A stretch of 64,000 bases of DNA from Diadema setosum (lineage: Eukaryota; Echinodermata; Echinoidea; Diadematoida; Diadematidae). The notes under the pieces were generated by a model. It was not told the DNA's origin, did not search any database, and saw nothing but the letters and a program-made list of their open reading frames with translations. Below, piece by piece: positions 12,901 to 25,700 of the stretch. How positions within the stretch are numbered: the first letter of the stretch is position 1; each line of letters opens with the position of its first letter. Both the position numbers and the translations under genes were made by a program. The stretch spans positions 25,748,658 through 25,812,657 of the forward strand of contig CM067079.1 in the NCBI GenBank assembly GCA_033980235.1, in the 5' to 3' direction.

Positions 12901-15900
12901 TGGCAGAAGCACAACAGTATCTATCATTTCAGAGAGACTGCCCAAAAAACGATTATTGTCCCTGAAGTACTGGTAAAAAGACACTGAATCTCAAAAATCA
13001 CAAACTTTCAGGAGAGCGGATAAACTTTCCCCCCCCCCCCAATTTTTGGAAAAATAACATCAGTTTTGACATCAAACAATGTAGAAATATTGTTTGGATC
13101 ACATTAGCTTTGTAATGTATAAACACTCAAATCAATACCTTTGAAAACTGAGATAAAAGGATTATTAATTTACACAAATTGAAATATGAGGTCTTGTCAC
13201 TCTATACGGCATTGTATGGCATTAGTCTTCTTCAAGTCATTTCTAGTATAACACAATGAGAAATTTTTATCTCATTAGATCAACATCTTTTTTCCCAATG
13301 CCTGTACTTCTTGAAGTCTATCATAAGAACAAATCTCAGGGAAGATCCTCCCTCCCCCCCCCCCAACGAACAGTACCTTCATATGTTGAGCCGAAGAGAA
13401 AGATCCGCATGCAGACGCTCTTATGCCACACTGTCGGCAGGAAAGAGAACCACTCCGCCTCTATGGAAGGATTTAGGTCCACTTGCAGGTAATCTGCTGC
13501 ATTGTCGTCAAATGAGAACTCCTTCAATTAAGAATCAATCAGTAGGGAGAGCTGATCATTTGAGCATTTCTTTCATTCACACAGAACTCCAACCTTAGGA
13601 GCACACACAGTACATTCTTCATTACTGGTAAACTCTAAAACTTATACTACTTGTAAGTTGCTTGTTGATAGCTACAAATTATAACAACAGGTTGATTAAA
13701 ATAGAAACAACAAACTGAACAACAAACAAACGAAATAACCAGATTGAGATATATATCTTACATCATTCTTTAATTCAGGTATATTCTGGAAGGAAAAGGA
13801 ACATTACAGCAACTACATGTGAACTTGTTAAATATGAGATATATTGACACCTCAGAGAAAGCTTTGTAATACATACAGTCTAAAGTTTGGATTCTTTAAA
13901 ACCAGAATTTTTTGTGCGCATGAAACTCTCGTGAATTTTGTGAAGAGTGAGAATTTGCAAAAATAAATGCCCTCAAAAGTTCTTGTCTACACTTTGCACT
14001 GAACGCCAGAGGCAATTCATGTTTTGTGATGCCAAAAAAAGCTGTTTCCTCCAATTCGCAAATGTTGCATTTCTTCATTTTCATTAGATTCAAGTAGTTG
14101 TCACGACTGCAAACTACTGGGAAACTCACCAATGGGAAGTCGGAGCGGTACTGACGGTAATAGCGCCACCTGTTGGTCTGCTTCGGGTCAGTGTAGGCCA
14201 CGTGAAAGGACGTCACTTTACCCCGGCCGCCCTGGGCACCAAGTACCACGAATCTGTGGAGCGTCACCAAGGACTGGAACTGGACCTGGATAAATGGTTG
14301 GAAGTCATCGTCCCACTCTGCGCACCAACCGGAGAAGCCGGGGGCGCTCTTCCCAAAGTTCATGGATAGGAGTGTTTCGTAGTCGTAGGATGCAGAGTCA
14401 ATGTTTGACAGGAAAGCATTGTCTACGGGATACGTCACGTTCTCGCTTGATCCGATGACAGTAGCCAATGAGACGTTGAGAATATCACCTGATTGTCCCA
14501 AGGAGAAGAATGTATTAGTCTTCCACGAATATATTCACCTTTAATTCTTTCCTTCCCTTCTAGATGAAAGTGTAAGCAGACATTGTACCTGAAAAATACT
14601 CCTACTGATAAGTCTCTGACTCAATTTTATGTATGAATATATCGTCGGGTGAGAATGATAAGGGCGTTAAGTTGCCACTAAAGCCATAGTGTTCGAGGCA
14701 CCATAATGCCCTTTTCATTCTCACCCAACAATATTTCCTTATCATAGGTTCTCTTGACTCCAATAGCATGTAGAAAAGTAGAGATTCATTGAAGTATTTA
14801 CATAATCTTTAAACAACTTCCTTTTTCCTCATAACTTTTTGTTGGGGTCAAGACAATGATATAGAAATAAAAGAGCACTGAAAAATATGGGCAAACTTAT
14901 CAACATTACATTTGTTACTGAAATGTTACTGGAACTTACAACCAATCTTTCCTTCTAAATTGTCCTTCTAAATTGGTATCAACAAGGACACAGCAAAGAA
15001 TATTAAGCTTTAATTACATCTGTGCTAAATACATTAATGCCATCATTTTACTATTCTTCGATATTTAGAATCTCTCTACAAAAATGATACTTCACATGAC
15101 ATGTATTGTCTTCTAGATACAGCACAGCAACTTTGTTTTTCTACATATTTCTGTGGCTGCACATGAGTTTCAAGGTAGGATGGGGGCTAGAAATATTTTG
15201 TATACAGAAACAACATCTAGATCACCCAATACACAAGAGTCATCAGCATCTAAGAATGCACTGCCACATCAGAGAATCAACATCTAAATTTAATGTTACC
15301 AAACTTACCCACATAGAGCGATGCATTTCCACATCCGAGTTGCGCGCAGTGGCGTGTCTCTGCCCACTCCAAATCAGTCACCATTTCTCCTGTCTGCCAT
15401 TCATTCTGGGAAGTTTGCATTGTTTGTTCAATTTCCACGGTGACTATCTCTGTGACGGTCACCAACTCAACAGAAGCTGTCTCTCCTGTGTGACCATCTG
15501 GCACTGTACTAGTGGAAAAGTCTGTTGAAAAGGGACTATTTGGGGAAGTTGCCTCTCCTGTGTGACCATCTTGCACTGCATTAGTGGAAAAGTCTGTCGT
15601 AAAGGGACTATTTGGGGAAGTTGTCTGTCCTGTGGGACCGTCGTGCACTGCATGAGTGGAAAAGTCTGTCGAAAAGGAAATGGTGGGTGAAGAAATATTG
15701 GTCACCTTTCCCGCTGTTGTGGATGTTGCCAGTGTTGCACCTTCTCCAGAAGTAAATCCTACCGTTGTACCATCTCCAGACGTAAATCCTGCCGTTGCAC
15801 CTTCTCCAGAAGTAAATTCTGCCGTTGTACCTTGTCCAGAAGTAAATCCTGCCGTTGTACCTTCTTCGGCAGTAAATCCTGCTGTTGTACCTTCTCCAGA

Positions 15901-18220
15901 AGTAAACTCAACAGTTGTGTCGCTCATTGTCGTAAATTCAGTGGTAGTACCTTCCGTCATCTCTGTGGAATTGGTTACATCACTGTACGGCATAAATGGG
16001 AAAGAGTTCGACAAGAGATCCCAGAAAAACGATGAGTCAAGCGAGCTGATCTCATCGGGGTTGGGAACATCCCCGGACACGCTAATGATCTCTGGAGAAC
16101 AGATTGACCCCGGTCCCAAATGGGCAGCATCGCAGGTGGTGTAATTGACCACCTTGTGGCACGAACAGATGTCTTCCGAATCTTGGACAGCAATGGCAGT
16201 GCATGCAGGCAGAGTACCTGTGGAAGAACAAAGGGATTCAGAGATCTGTTTATTGCATCTTTTATATCAAGGGAATGTCTGGAAGGTCACATCTATAGAA
16301 ACGAGTTGAGGGCAACTGTCACTTGTTCACACATACCAATCATGCATGTAGTCAGGAATCCTTGTAGAAAGTAGGTAAACAAACAAATGAACATCATAGA
16401 TGGCTAATTTTTATTATTTTTTTATGGGGGGGGGTTATGCTTGAAGGCAGCTAAAGGAAGAGTTTCCCACTTATGGCAATTAAGTGAATTAAAAGAAGAT
16501 TAGTGAAATGTCCACTGAAAGTCAGACAGGGAAATCCAATGAATGGTTCAAAAGTTACAAATTTTTAAGTTGTGCTTAGTTTCATGTGTTACCTTCTCCA
16601 CATGGAAATTCAGCAACAACTTTTTCCTTCAAAATATTACTAATAGTATTTTTTTTTTTGCACATTGCGGAGCAGCTACATTTAGTGCTCCTTTGACATC
16701 CAAGAAATCTTTGCAAATTTTCTTCACATTTCACTCGCAATTCAACTCCATGCATAGAATGAACCAAGATTTTAACAATTCCTATCTTTGGAGCAGATTG
16801 TCTGATTTTCTTTACTCTTTCCTTTCAAGTGTCTCACTAATCTGTGTGCTTTTAAATAATAGATTTTAAAACACACACATTTAGGGGAACTTTCTCTTTA
16901 GACTGTACAGCATAGAGTAGGCTATGAATGAAAGTAGCAGGATTCATTTTTATTTCTTTTTTATATTTTCGATTAAATTTCTTTTTTATTTGCTGGAGTG
17001 TAATGACATGTTTCTCTCCTATATCCAGCATATAGTTAAAGTAAGATGCAATGTTAACACTTGTTCCATCATTAATGTCATCACTGTAACTCGTAGTCGA
17101 ATGTAAAAGACATGTTAGTAGTCTTACTTGTAGACGACACTATGCCAACATCAATTGACATATCACATGTCCTTGAGTGGTCTTGGTAACAGTCTTGGAG
17201 TTGAATCTCATCCCCGAGGCACTCTGGGTTCTCCAACACCACTGGTCCATCGCTCGTGGGGAATTCTGTGGCCAGTGCGAAACGTTCAAAGCAAGCCTGA
17301 CCGAGCTGCGTATTGATGACTTCTCCCGTCTCGTTACTCAACTCCTGGAGCGATACTGGGCAGATGGTGCCCCACTCATTCTCAAAGACTTCAACTCTTC
17401 CTGCTGTGAGGGAGTTGCCATTAACCAGGCGCATTGTAGATGGAAAATCTGCTCATGCACAAAGTCAAAGACACGAAAGAAGCAAAAGAATTTTGTGTTT
17501 ACCTACAAGGCCTGTCCATGTGCACTGCGAGTACCATCCAAAATATTAGTCTATCATTTAATGGCTATCCTTTAATTGTTTACACCCATATCCTCATCTT
17601 CCTAATAACATTGTCTTCCCGAATAGTAATTACATGTATGTTCCAAATCTATGGCAGAACTTACAGTCTGGAAGAGGGATGCAGCGCTGTCATCAATTCA
17701 AGTCAGCAATGAACACGTGATGAACATTGTAATTGCATTGAGACATGGACAACTTACAAGAGGTACAACACGTGGGACTGGGCATCAGGCATCAGTAGAA
17801 TTACAACAAACCTGTTGTCCTGCACTTCACGGCGGTAACCAGTGATACAAAAATCCCTGTTTACTAGAATCAGATGACCTGCTGCCTGTCATTTTTGTGT
17901 CGGGTGCAACGTCTTTCTTTCGCTTCTATCTTGATCTAACAGTTAGATCGCTTGCAGTCGATCGGATCCACGGATCCCAATCAATGTTTACATTCGCGCG
18001 GGTTGGTCTTTTGGCACCACCATTGTAATGTGCTAATCTACTTCTACGGGGATTCCCCTCGGAGTCCCTCGTGTGCATCATAACAGTTGATGGATCGATC
18101 AACGATAGCAATTGATAATTATTTATTGATATCAATAATCATGCTCACGTTTTTCACTCTATTCTTTTTTATCATTCAATTCGTCTTCATGCCTCAGGAG
18201 CGAATCCAGGAATTCCGTTC

Positions 18221-18251
<31 letters not shown>

Positions 18252-21200
18252 GGGTTAAACAATATTTCTGATGCTACTTCCGGGTGTCATCTCATTTTTT
18301 TTTTTATTTTTATTTCTTTTAAAGAGGGAACGCGTGCCCGGTGCGCCCCCTCTGGATCCGCCACTGCCCGAATTTTCTCAATACACGTAAGTAGGCCTGC
18401 AGTTCCCAGGGGCAGCGACACGTTTTGGTTTGTATTGTAATGTTTTGTCATATTTGTTTTTAAAGGGAGAGCGGAGGGGACTGGTCAAGCTTTAGTGTGG
18501 TGGTCGTGGTTGGGTCAGGAGTCAATGGTCTTCGATCCGTTTTCATATTGTTGATAAACATTTTTTTTTCTTTTTTTTTTTGCGGGACCAGCAGCTCGTA
18601 AAAAAAGATTGATATAACGTGTAACCATGAATTGCTCTGAACTTCAATTTAATTTCCGTTAAACCTTTCTTTCTGCGGAATTAAACTGTGATATGTTGTT
18701 TTACATCGATGTAGATTTTGATTCATCCAGGTAGTATGATAAAAGTGTGTAAATTAAATCTGTTCGACTGGATTTACTTGTGAAATTCATAATTTTCACA
18801 AGTATGTTATTTTACATTCATGTATCCCTGCAACCCATCAATACCATCGTTTTAGGAACGAAAAGAAGAAGAAGAAGAAAAAAAACCCACAGAATTTGTA
18901 CAGTGTAAATAACTTCAATTGTATAGGTCAAGGTAAAACAGGTCAAAATTGGTCTACATCACTAGTGACATGATAATCTAACACAATCTAATGATTGCAC
19001 GGTCAACTTCGGCAAGACAAGCTAGATGAAGTCAAGTTACTCTATATCTTGTCATAAAAGTGACATGAACATGTCATCAAAATGCTCATACGAGTTGTGA
19101 AGTGAAGGAAATGTTGATGTATGCTTACATTTGGTTCCATACACTTGAATAGCATCCACTTCCAGCCCAGTTTTTACCCATTCTTTCTTGAATGTGATGC
19201 CTATTGTGTCGGTGGCAAAGTCGACGATCTGTTGTCAAATTTTAACATCAACGACAGAGAAATTATTATAATCAGATGCAAAGATAACAAACCTCCACTC
19301 CGATCAAGTTTTCACAGATTGAATTGATAAAAAAAAAATACGGTGACACCATACCAAACAATGATAAATTGCAGTGAGAAAGGTGGCAGAGTTATGTAAT
19401 ATTTTAATTTAACAAAAATAAATATAAAATATTCAAAGTCGGAGATAACTGGCTTCAGTTCAATTCAATTAAAATTATTTTATTTCCATGTAATGTAATA
19501 CAAGACAATATAGATAAAGCTGGCATGAATTTCAGTAATACGAAATCAATCATATAGTAATTTGCATTCATATTTCGATAAATTATTGAATTAGTGATGA
19601 AAATCATATTGTCTAACTAAAACTTGTCTAATCTAAAAGAGAAATCTACAAGAAAAGCAAAGCTTGTAAGCGCAGACGCGCTATACCGACTGAGCTAACT
19701 CACCGTAGGGGGGGGGGGGGGGGTGGGAGAAAGGGACCTTTCCCTTATCCCACTCCCCATTGCAAGCTGATATAAGTACACTACTTGTCAACAGAAAAGA
19801 ACACTCACATCTAATTCTGCCGAAAAGATGCCGGCATCGCAGTTGCCCACGGAAGGCGGAGGACCGTCGAGATTGATCCAGAGGAGAGCGTAGTCGTCGT
19901 TCTCCGAGTCGTAGCCAACGATGTAGAACACGCTGCCGAAACCGAAAGGCATGTAGATCACCACCCGACGTAGGTATAGCTCTTCCGGGATCTCGAACTG
20001 TATTGCGGAATTAATATTTTGATAACAAACAGAAAATACAGAAAGAAATAAAAGGGAGTGTCAGGGGCCCCACGAAGGATGCCAAACACACGACTCCAGC
20101 TATATAACGAAGTCCTCGGGACCGGCAATTTTTTGTCCTATATCGAAATTATATCATAACAGAACAATAAAGTATATCAGAATGTCAATTTGGGGACCTG
20201 TTGTCATTTTGTTGCAACCAGAATTTCGTTATTACCGTGTTCGTTATAACGTTATTGCACTGTATATCTCGAATGTCAATGTATATATATTACAGATTTG
20301 AGATAAGTTAATGGTATAAAACACTTTGAAGTAAAGGTACTTAGCAGGACCTATGTATCTTTTTAATAAACTAATTTTGTTTCAACAGCAAACTTATGTA
20401 CTGCGTAATACAACAGCAAAGTTACAATACAGTAGTATTGTAAAGTACAGAGGCTACAAGATGTTTATTTGTTTGTTTGTTTGTTTGTATTTTTTTTTTG
20501 GGGGGGGGGGGGCATATTGTACAATTCTCCACTTTACAACGGTACGTAGTTCAATGGGATGGCGGTCGCTATTACCTGCTCTTGTTTCTGAGAGGATCTA
20601 CATTACAGAAAAACAAAACGAAACACACCAGCGCAGTCCTTTCTTTTTCCCGTAACTGCATAATATGATGACGACAATTTTATCATAGTTTTCAGTTTGA
20701 AATGTTGATCATTGCATCACTGTCAAAATATTCGTAGACGGAATTCTTGTATGGAAAAAAAAAATCAAGAAACATTCGTTTAGGTGCTCTTTTAATCTTT
20801 TAAATACACTTCAATCTTTTAACTGAACGCTCGATACGGTGTATCATCCGACACTACATAGATCTCGGTAAAAATTCTTCATCTCATTCCTTCCCCTCAT
20901 CCCACATAAGCATTACGCACATTATCCATCATCACTATCACCATAACTAATATCTATGCCATCATATAGACACGATAGAAAAAATATGAAAAGAAAAAGC
21001 ATTGTAACCTATCTATCAGAGAAGATAAGTATAGGCAAATCGAGAAGAATATTTGTAATATGATAATAAGATTCTTGTAGGAAGGATCTTGAACAATCGA
21101 ATAAATATTTAAGTCCGTCAGACATCTGCATCAGTCTTCTTTAAATACGTTTTCAGCATTGTTGAAGAGTATTTCCCAATTAGTTCCAGGTTAGTATTTT

Positions 21201-21480
21201 CCTTCTTACTGTTTTCAGGAGAACAAAATAATGAAAACACACCAGTAAAGCATCTAAACTTACTAATATCATTCCGATATCGGACAATTTTTTAGGGGCT
21301 GCTGTGTAGCAGGGGTACGTGGTAGGCGGCCCAACCAGTCCAGCGCTTCCTTCTGCACCTCCTCTGAATTATACGGAAAAATAATACAAGGAGTATAACA
21401 ATCATTATTTATATTTTCCACTCTTTCAATCATTATACAAATATTTGTAATTATATATATGTGTATATATGTATGTTATA

Positions 21481-21524
<44 letters not shown>

Positions 21525-22703
21525 CATATATATTATGATAATTATGCTGACACAGGTGTTGATGGTTATTATAATGATAACTGTTAATCCCATCAATGTA
21601 AATCAACATGTCAACGCAATCTGCTGCCTTTCCCTAATATATGCATCCTTATGTCTACTCGTATCAATTATGAATGTACAGCTCTTATTTTCCACTCTTA
21701 CTCTTTTTATAGGCCTATCATACAAGATGTAGATGCTATATAATAAAAGTTGATATTTTAGGGCGCCTTTTATATTACATAATATTGTATTGTGATGGTA
21801 TGCTATGTATAGTAGTAAAGTTCATCAAAAATCGAATTTCTTGAATTTCTTATCTATATTCAATGTATACATTAAATTATAACCCTGGTTTTAGTTTTTA
21901 TAAAGAAAAAGACTAGAAATTTGAATCCCAAATAAAAATGAAAACTGATGCAAAAAGTTGAATATGGTAAGGGGCAAAAATCGTACAGAGCATGATATTC
22001 ATAATTTTTGAGGGCATCAATAATGGTTAAAGGTCCAGTTTACCTTTGGGAGCAGTGATTTCAAAAATTTTCAAAATATCACATTTGATGCATATGTATA
22101 GGTCTGTTATATCACAAAACATCCTACCATATAAAATTTTCTCAATAAAGCCTAAAATATAAGGAGATATCAGTGTTTTTCTCAATAAACCGTAACTGTA
22201 GACGGTTTAGTCTGGAAACATTTTTATTATAACTATTGTTCTCATTTTGTGTATGTAGCAACACTTAACATCAATTATACGGATTCAAATTTTTACAGTG
22301 GTTGTTTCTATCCCTAACTCAAATTTTAGAACCACTTTAAAGCACTAATGCTGGGTTTTTGTTTCATGTGCAAATGGTAAATTATGCCTTTAATTGAGAT
22401 ATCCGTATTTTGGTATACGTTTATATTATCGCTGTACAACATGCTATTTGAGTTATATGGGGGATCTAGAGGAGATATTAAAAAAACAATGTGTTTTATA
22501 CTTGTGGTGCATCGTGTGAAGGTAAAAGCATAATAATTAACATTTTTATTACGAAAAAATTACATACTTACATTGATTCTGGTTGTACTTGCAGTATAGC
22601 AGATGCCCATGAACACGCGTCTGGTATATCAACCATAAAAAGGTGAAATTGGTCATAATGGATAGCTAAGTAAAAAGAACCAAGAGAAACACACATGCGC
22701 ATA

Positions 22704-22789
<86 letters not shown>

Positions 22790-25700
22790 CATTATCATCA
22801 TGATCATTTTTTTTTACCCATACATTTTCAGAAATAATAAAGTGAGTGGTGTCCACCATACACAATCATGCTATTATCAACCCAGTCGCTGTCTTCGAAT
22901 ATAAACAGATATCAAGTAGGACTATACTACTCAAAATAAGCAATAAGTGCAGGCAACGATCCCCACATATTATTTTGTGATTGGTGGCAAAATTGTCTAT
23001 GGACGTTACGGGTGCTGTTCGTTGTTCCGAAGGTTCGCTATTCCGAAGGTTCGTTAATCCGAAGGGTCGTTAATCCGAAACACACAAACTCCCTATACCT
23101 AGAGGTTCGTTAATCCAAAAATGAAAAAGGTTTTGTTAATCCGAACATTTGGCGTTATTCCGAAGGCTCGTTTATCCGAAAATGAAATAGGGTTCGTTAT
23201 TCCGAAGGTTCGTTAATCCGAAAATGAAATAGGGTTCGTTATTCCAAAGGTTCGTTGATCCGAAGTGATATAGGGTCCGTAACGAACCTTCGGAATAACG
23301 AGCTTTGTTTCATTTTTCGGATTAACGAACCTTCGCAATAACGAACCTTTTTTTCATTTTCGGATTAATGAACCTTCGGAATAACAAACCTTATCACATT
23401 TTCGGATTAACGAACCTTCGGAATAACGAATCTTCGGAATAACGAACCTTCGGACTAAAAAAAACCTTCGGAATAACGAACCTTCGGAATAACGAGCTGT
23501 AACCGGCGTTACTGTTATATGCTGCCATAGAGATATTGAGAATACAAATTGAATAGTGATAGGAAAGGTTTTCGGATCCTGTGTAAAATTGTTCTCGATG
23601 GCACAATACATTGTACAATGTTCTTTTCATGTTCAATGAAGAAGATTGTACATTCTGATTTTATTTGAGATATTTCTAAAACTCCCACAAGGGAACCGTA
23701 TATTTGATTGTAATAATTTTGTTCATTCAATGCAAAATGAAAATCATGATAATTATCATGCAACTTTGAAACTTGAAAGTAATTAAGTACATACAGCGTA
23801 ATTCTGCGAGTGCAGATCGCGTGTTTCCTAACAGTATAATCATTCTGAAAGACGACCTGCGACCGAATATTCCACAGATATATAATACTATACTCTATTT
23901 TCTCTATACAGTCAAACCTGTCTATAGCGGCCATCCAATTGGGAGACGAAAAAAATAAGATGGCCGTTATAATAGACAGATGTCCGCTATAGAAAGGTTG
24001 TTTAACATGCTCGGAGGTAATTGTTTTTAGTGGTCGTATACGGCAGGTGGCCGATATAGACAAGTGGTCGCTAAGGCAGGTTTTACTTGTTTGCAATCTT
24101 TTTGAACTGTTCTTACACGAAGCAGGTGAATCAACGGTTGACTCGTCTCCATGTGAATGACTTTCGCTCTCATAGTCTGAGGTATAATACCAGCTCCAAG
24201 AATAAGAATACGAACTGCTACCAAGGGTACTATGATATCCGGCGGCTAACTGCACATCGTTGAGCTAAAAAGACACAAGAAATAAAGCAGAATCACATTT
24301 AACTGAATGATAATATTATAGGCAATCGTGACATTCTGTGATTTTGCAATCTAAACTCTTTTGACGAAATAGAATGTCTGCTGCTTCCCGAAGTACCTGA
24401 CACCTATACATCCATGCCTATAAAAAGATGCATTATAGAGAAAGAGATACTGAATATAACTGTGAAAAGTATTATATAAGGAGATTGAAATGAGGAGGGG
24501 GGGGGGTTGAGGGGAGAAAGATAGCAGAGACTAATCAAATTTCAATTAGTTCTACTCCACCCCGTTATTTTATGAAATAGACTTCCAGAGGCATTGTCAT
24601 CGAAAGCCATTCATTATGTACGAAGACAGACAACAACCCCTGTGGAGAGGTGAATCAGCGAACAAACGGCTAGCATTGTGTCTATCTCTCCATTCCAAGA
24701 CCTGCAGTTTGTGCGCTGTGTGGTGGGGGTGAAAGCCGAGCTCTGTCCTCCCTTTCTCCACCCTCCTCTCTCTCTTCGTTATTAATTGCTCTAATTACCC
24801 CCTGTACGTCGATAATATTTGCACTATAACGGTTCATGGTATTTAGTTATCCGGCCGCTATAGGTACGTCCGAAATTAGCACTGTTGTGTGCTGTGCAAT
24901 TTGACCTCCTTAGTAATGAAGGTGATGAAATCTCTCCATTGTGAAACATCAACATTAAAAAACAACATTAACAACAAACATTATAACATACCCACATTCG
25001 AACGTTTGAAACCACCCCGCACAATCTGATTGAATCTACAATCTACTAATACGTAATTATGAAAACACATTTGACTACATACACTATATTGTTTGTATAT
25101 ATATTTTCGTAAATTCACATCACCTTCAAGGGCGGATACTTATTTTAGTCTCTCTCTCTCTCTCTCTTTTTTTATTTATAAATTTACACTAAAATAGATC
25201 ATTCAGCTAAACAGTACACCATCCGGCCTATCAGGAAAGTTCCGAAATATTGATATACTATATAGTCTTCAATGCGAAGGGCTTTTTGGGAGGTTGGAGT
25301 ATTAAAAAAAAACGATGAAACACACCCAGTTGGACTCTTTTCGGCAAAAATTACGAGAATAGTATAAAATCAATATGTGCCTGTAATCTCTTAAAGGGGA
25401 AATCCAGTCCAAATATAAGTTAGTTTGATAGGAAAGAGTAAAATATTATGAGTTCAACAGTTTAAATTTGATCGAAATCGGGTGAAAAATAAGAAATTTA
25501 TAACATTTCGAAGTTTTGCTATTTTTGGAGAAAGCAGTTCTTGAACAGTCAATATGAATATGCAAATGGCAAAGTGAGCATGTCATTCCCTCACAACTTA
25601 CCATATAGTTTGTACATAAAATTTTGAAATTTCCAGTTTTTCATTCAAACGTAATTATGCCCGAGGCTCAAATCCTCATACTGATCATTACTATTCTGAA

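Noticed and set aside
15656..16144. 162-codon plus-strand frame with VVPSPEVNPA repeats
   Set aside because: Antisense shadow of the exon 8 minisatellite; the minus-strand frame fits splice phases and domain context.
19664..19706. Possible tRNA gene
   Set aside because: Only the 5' half with box A is present.
23020..23510. CRISPR-like array
   Set aside because: Units are degenerate, inverted in the two halves, without uniform spacers, and the DNA is eukaryotic.
23515..24255. 246-codon minus-strand frame
   Set aside because: Only the first part (24117-24264) is exon; it continues through a GTAAGA donor into a MITE.
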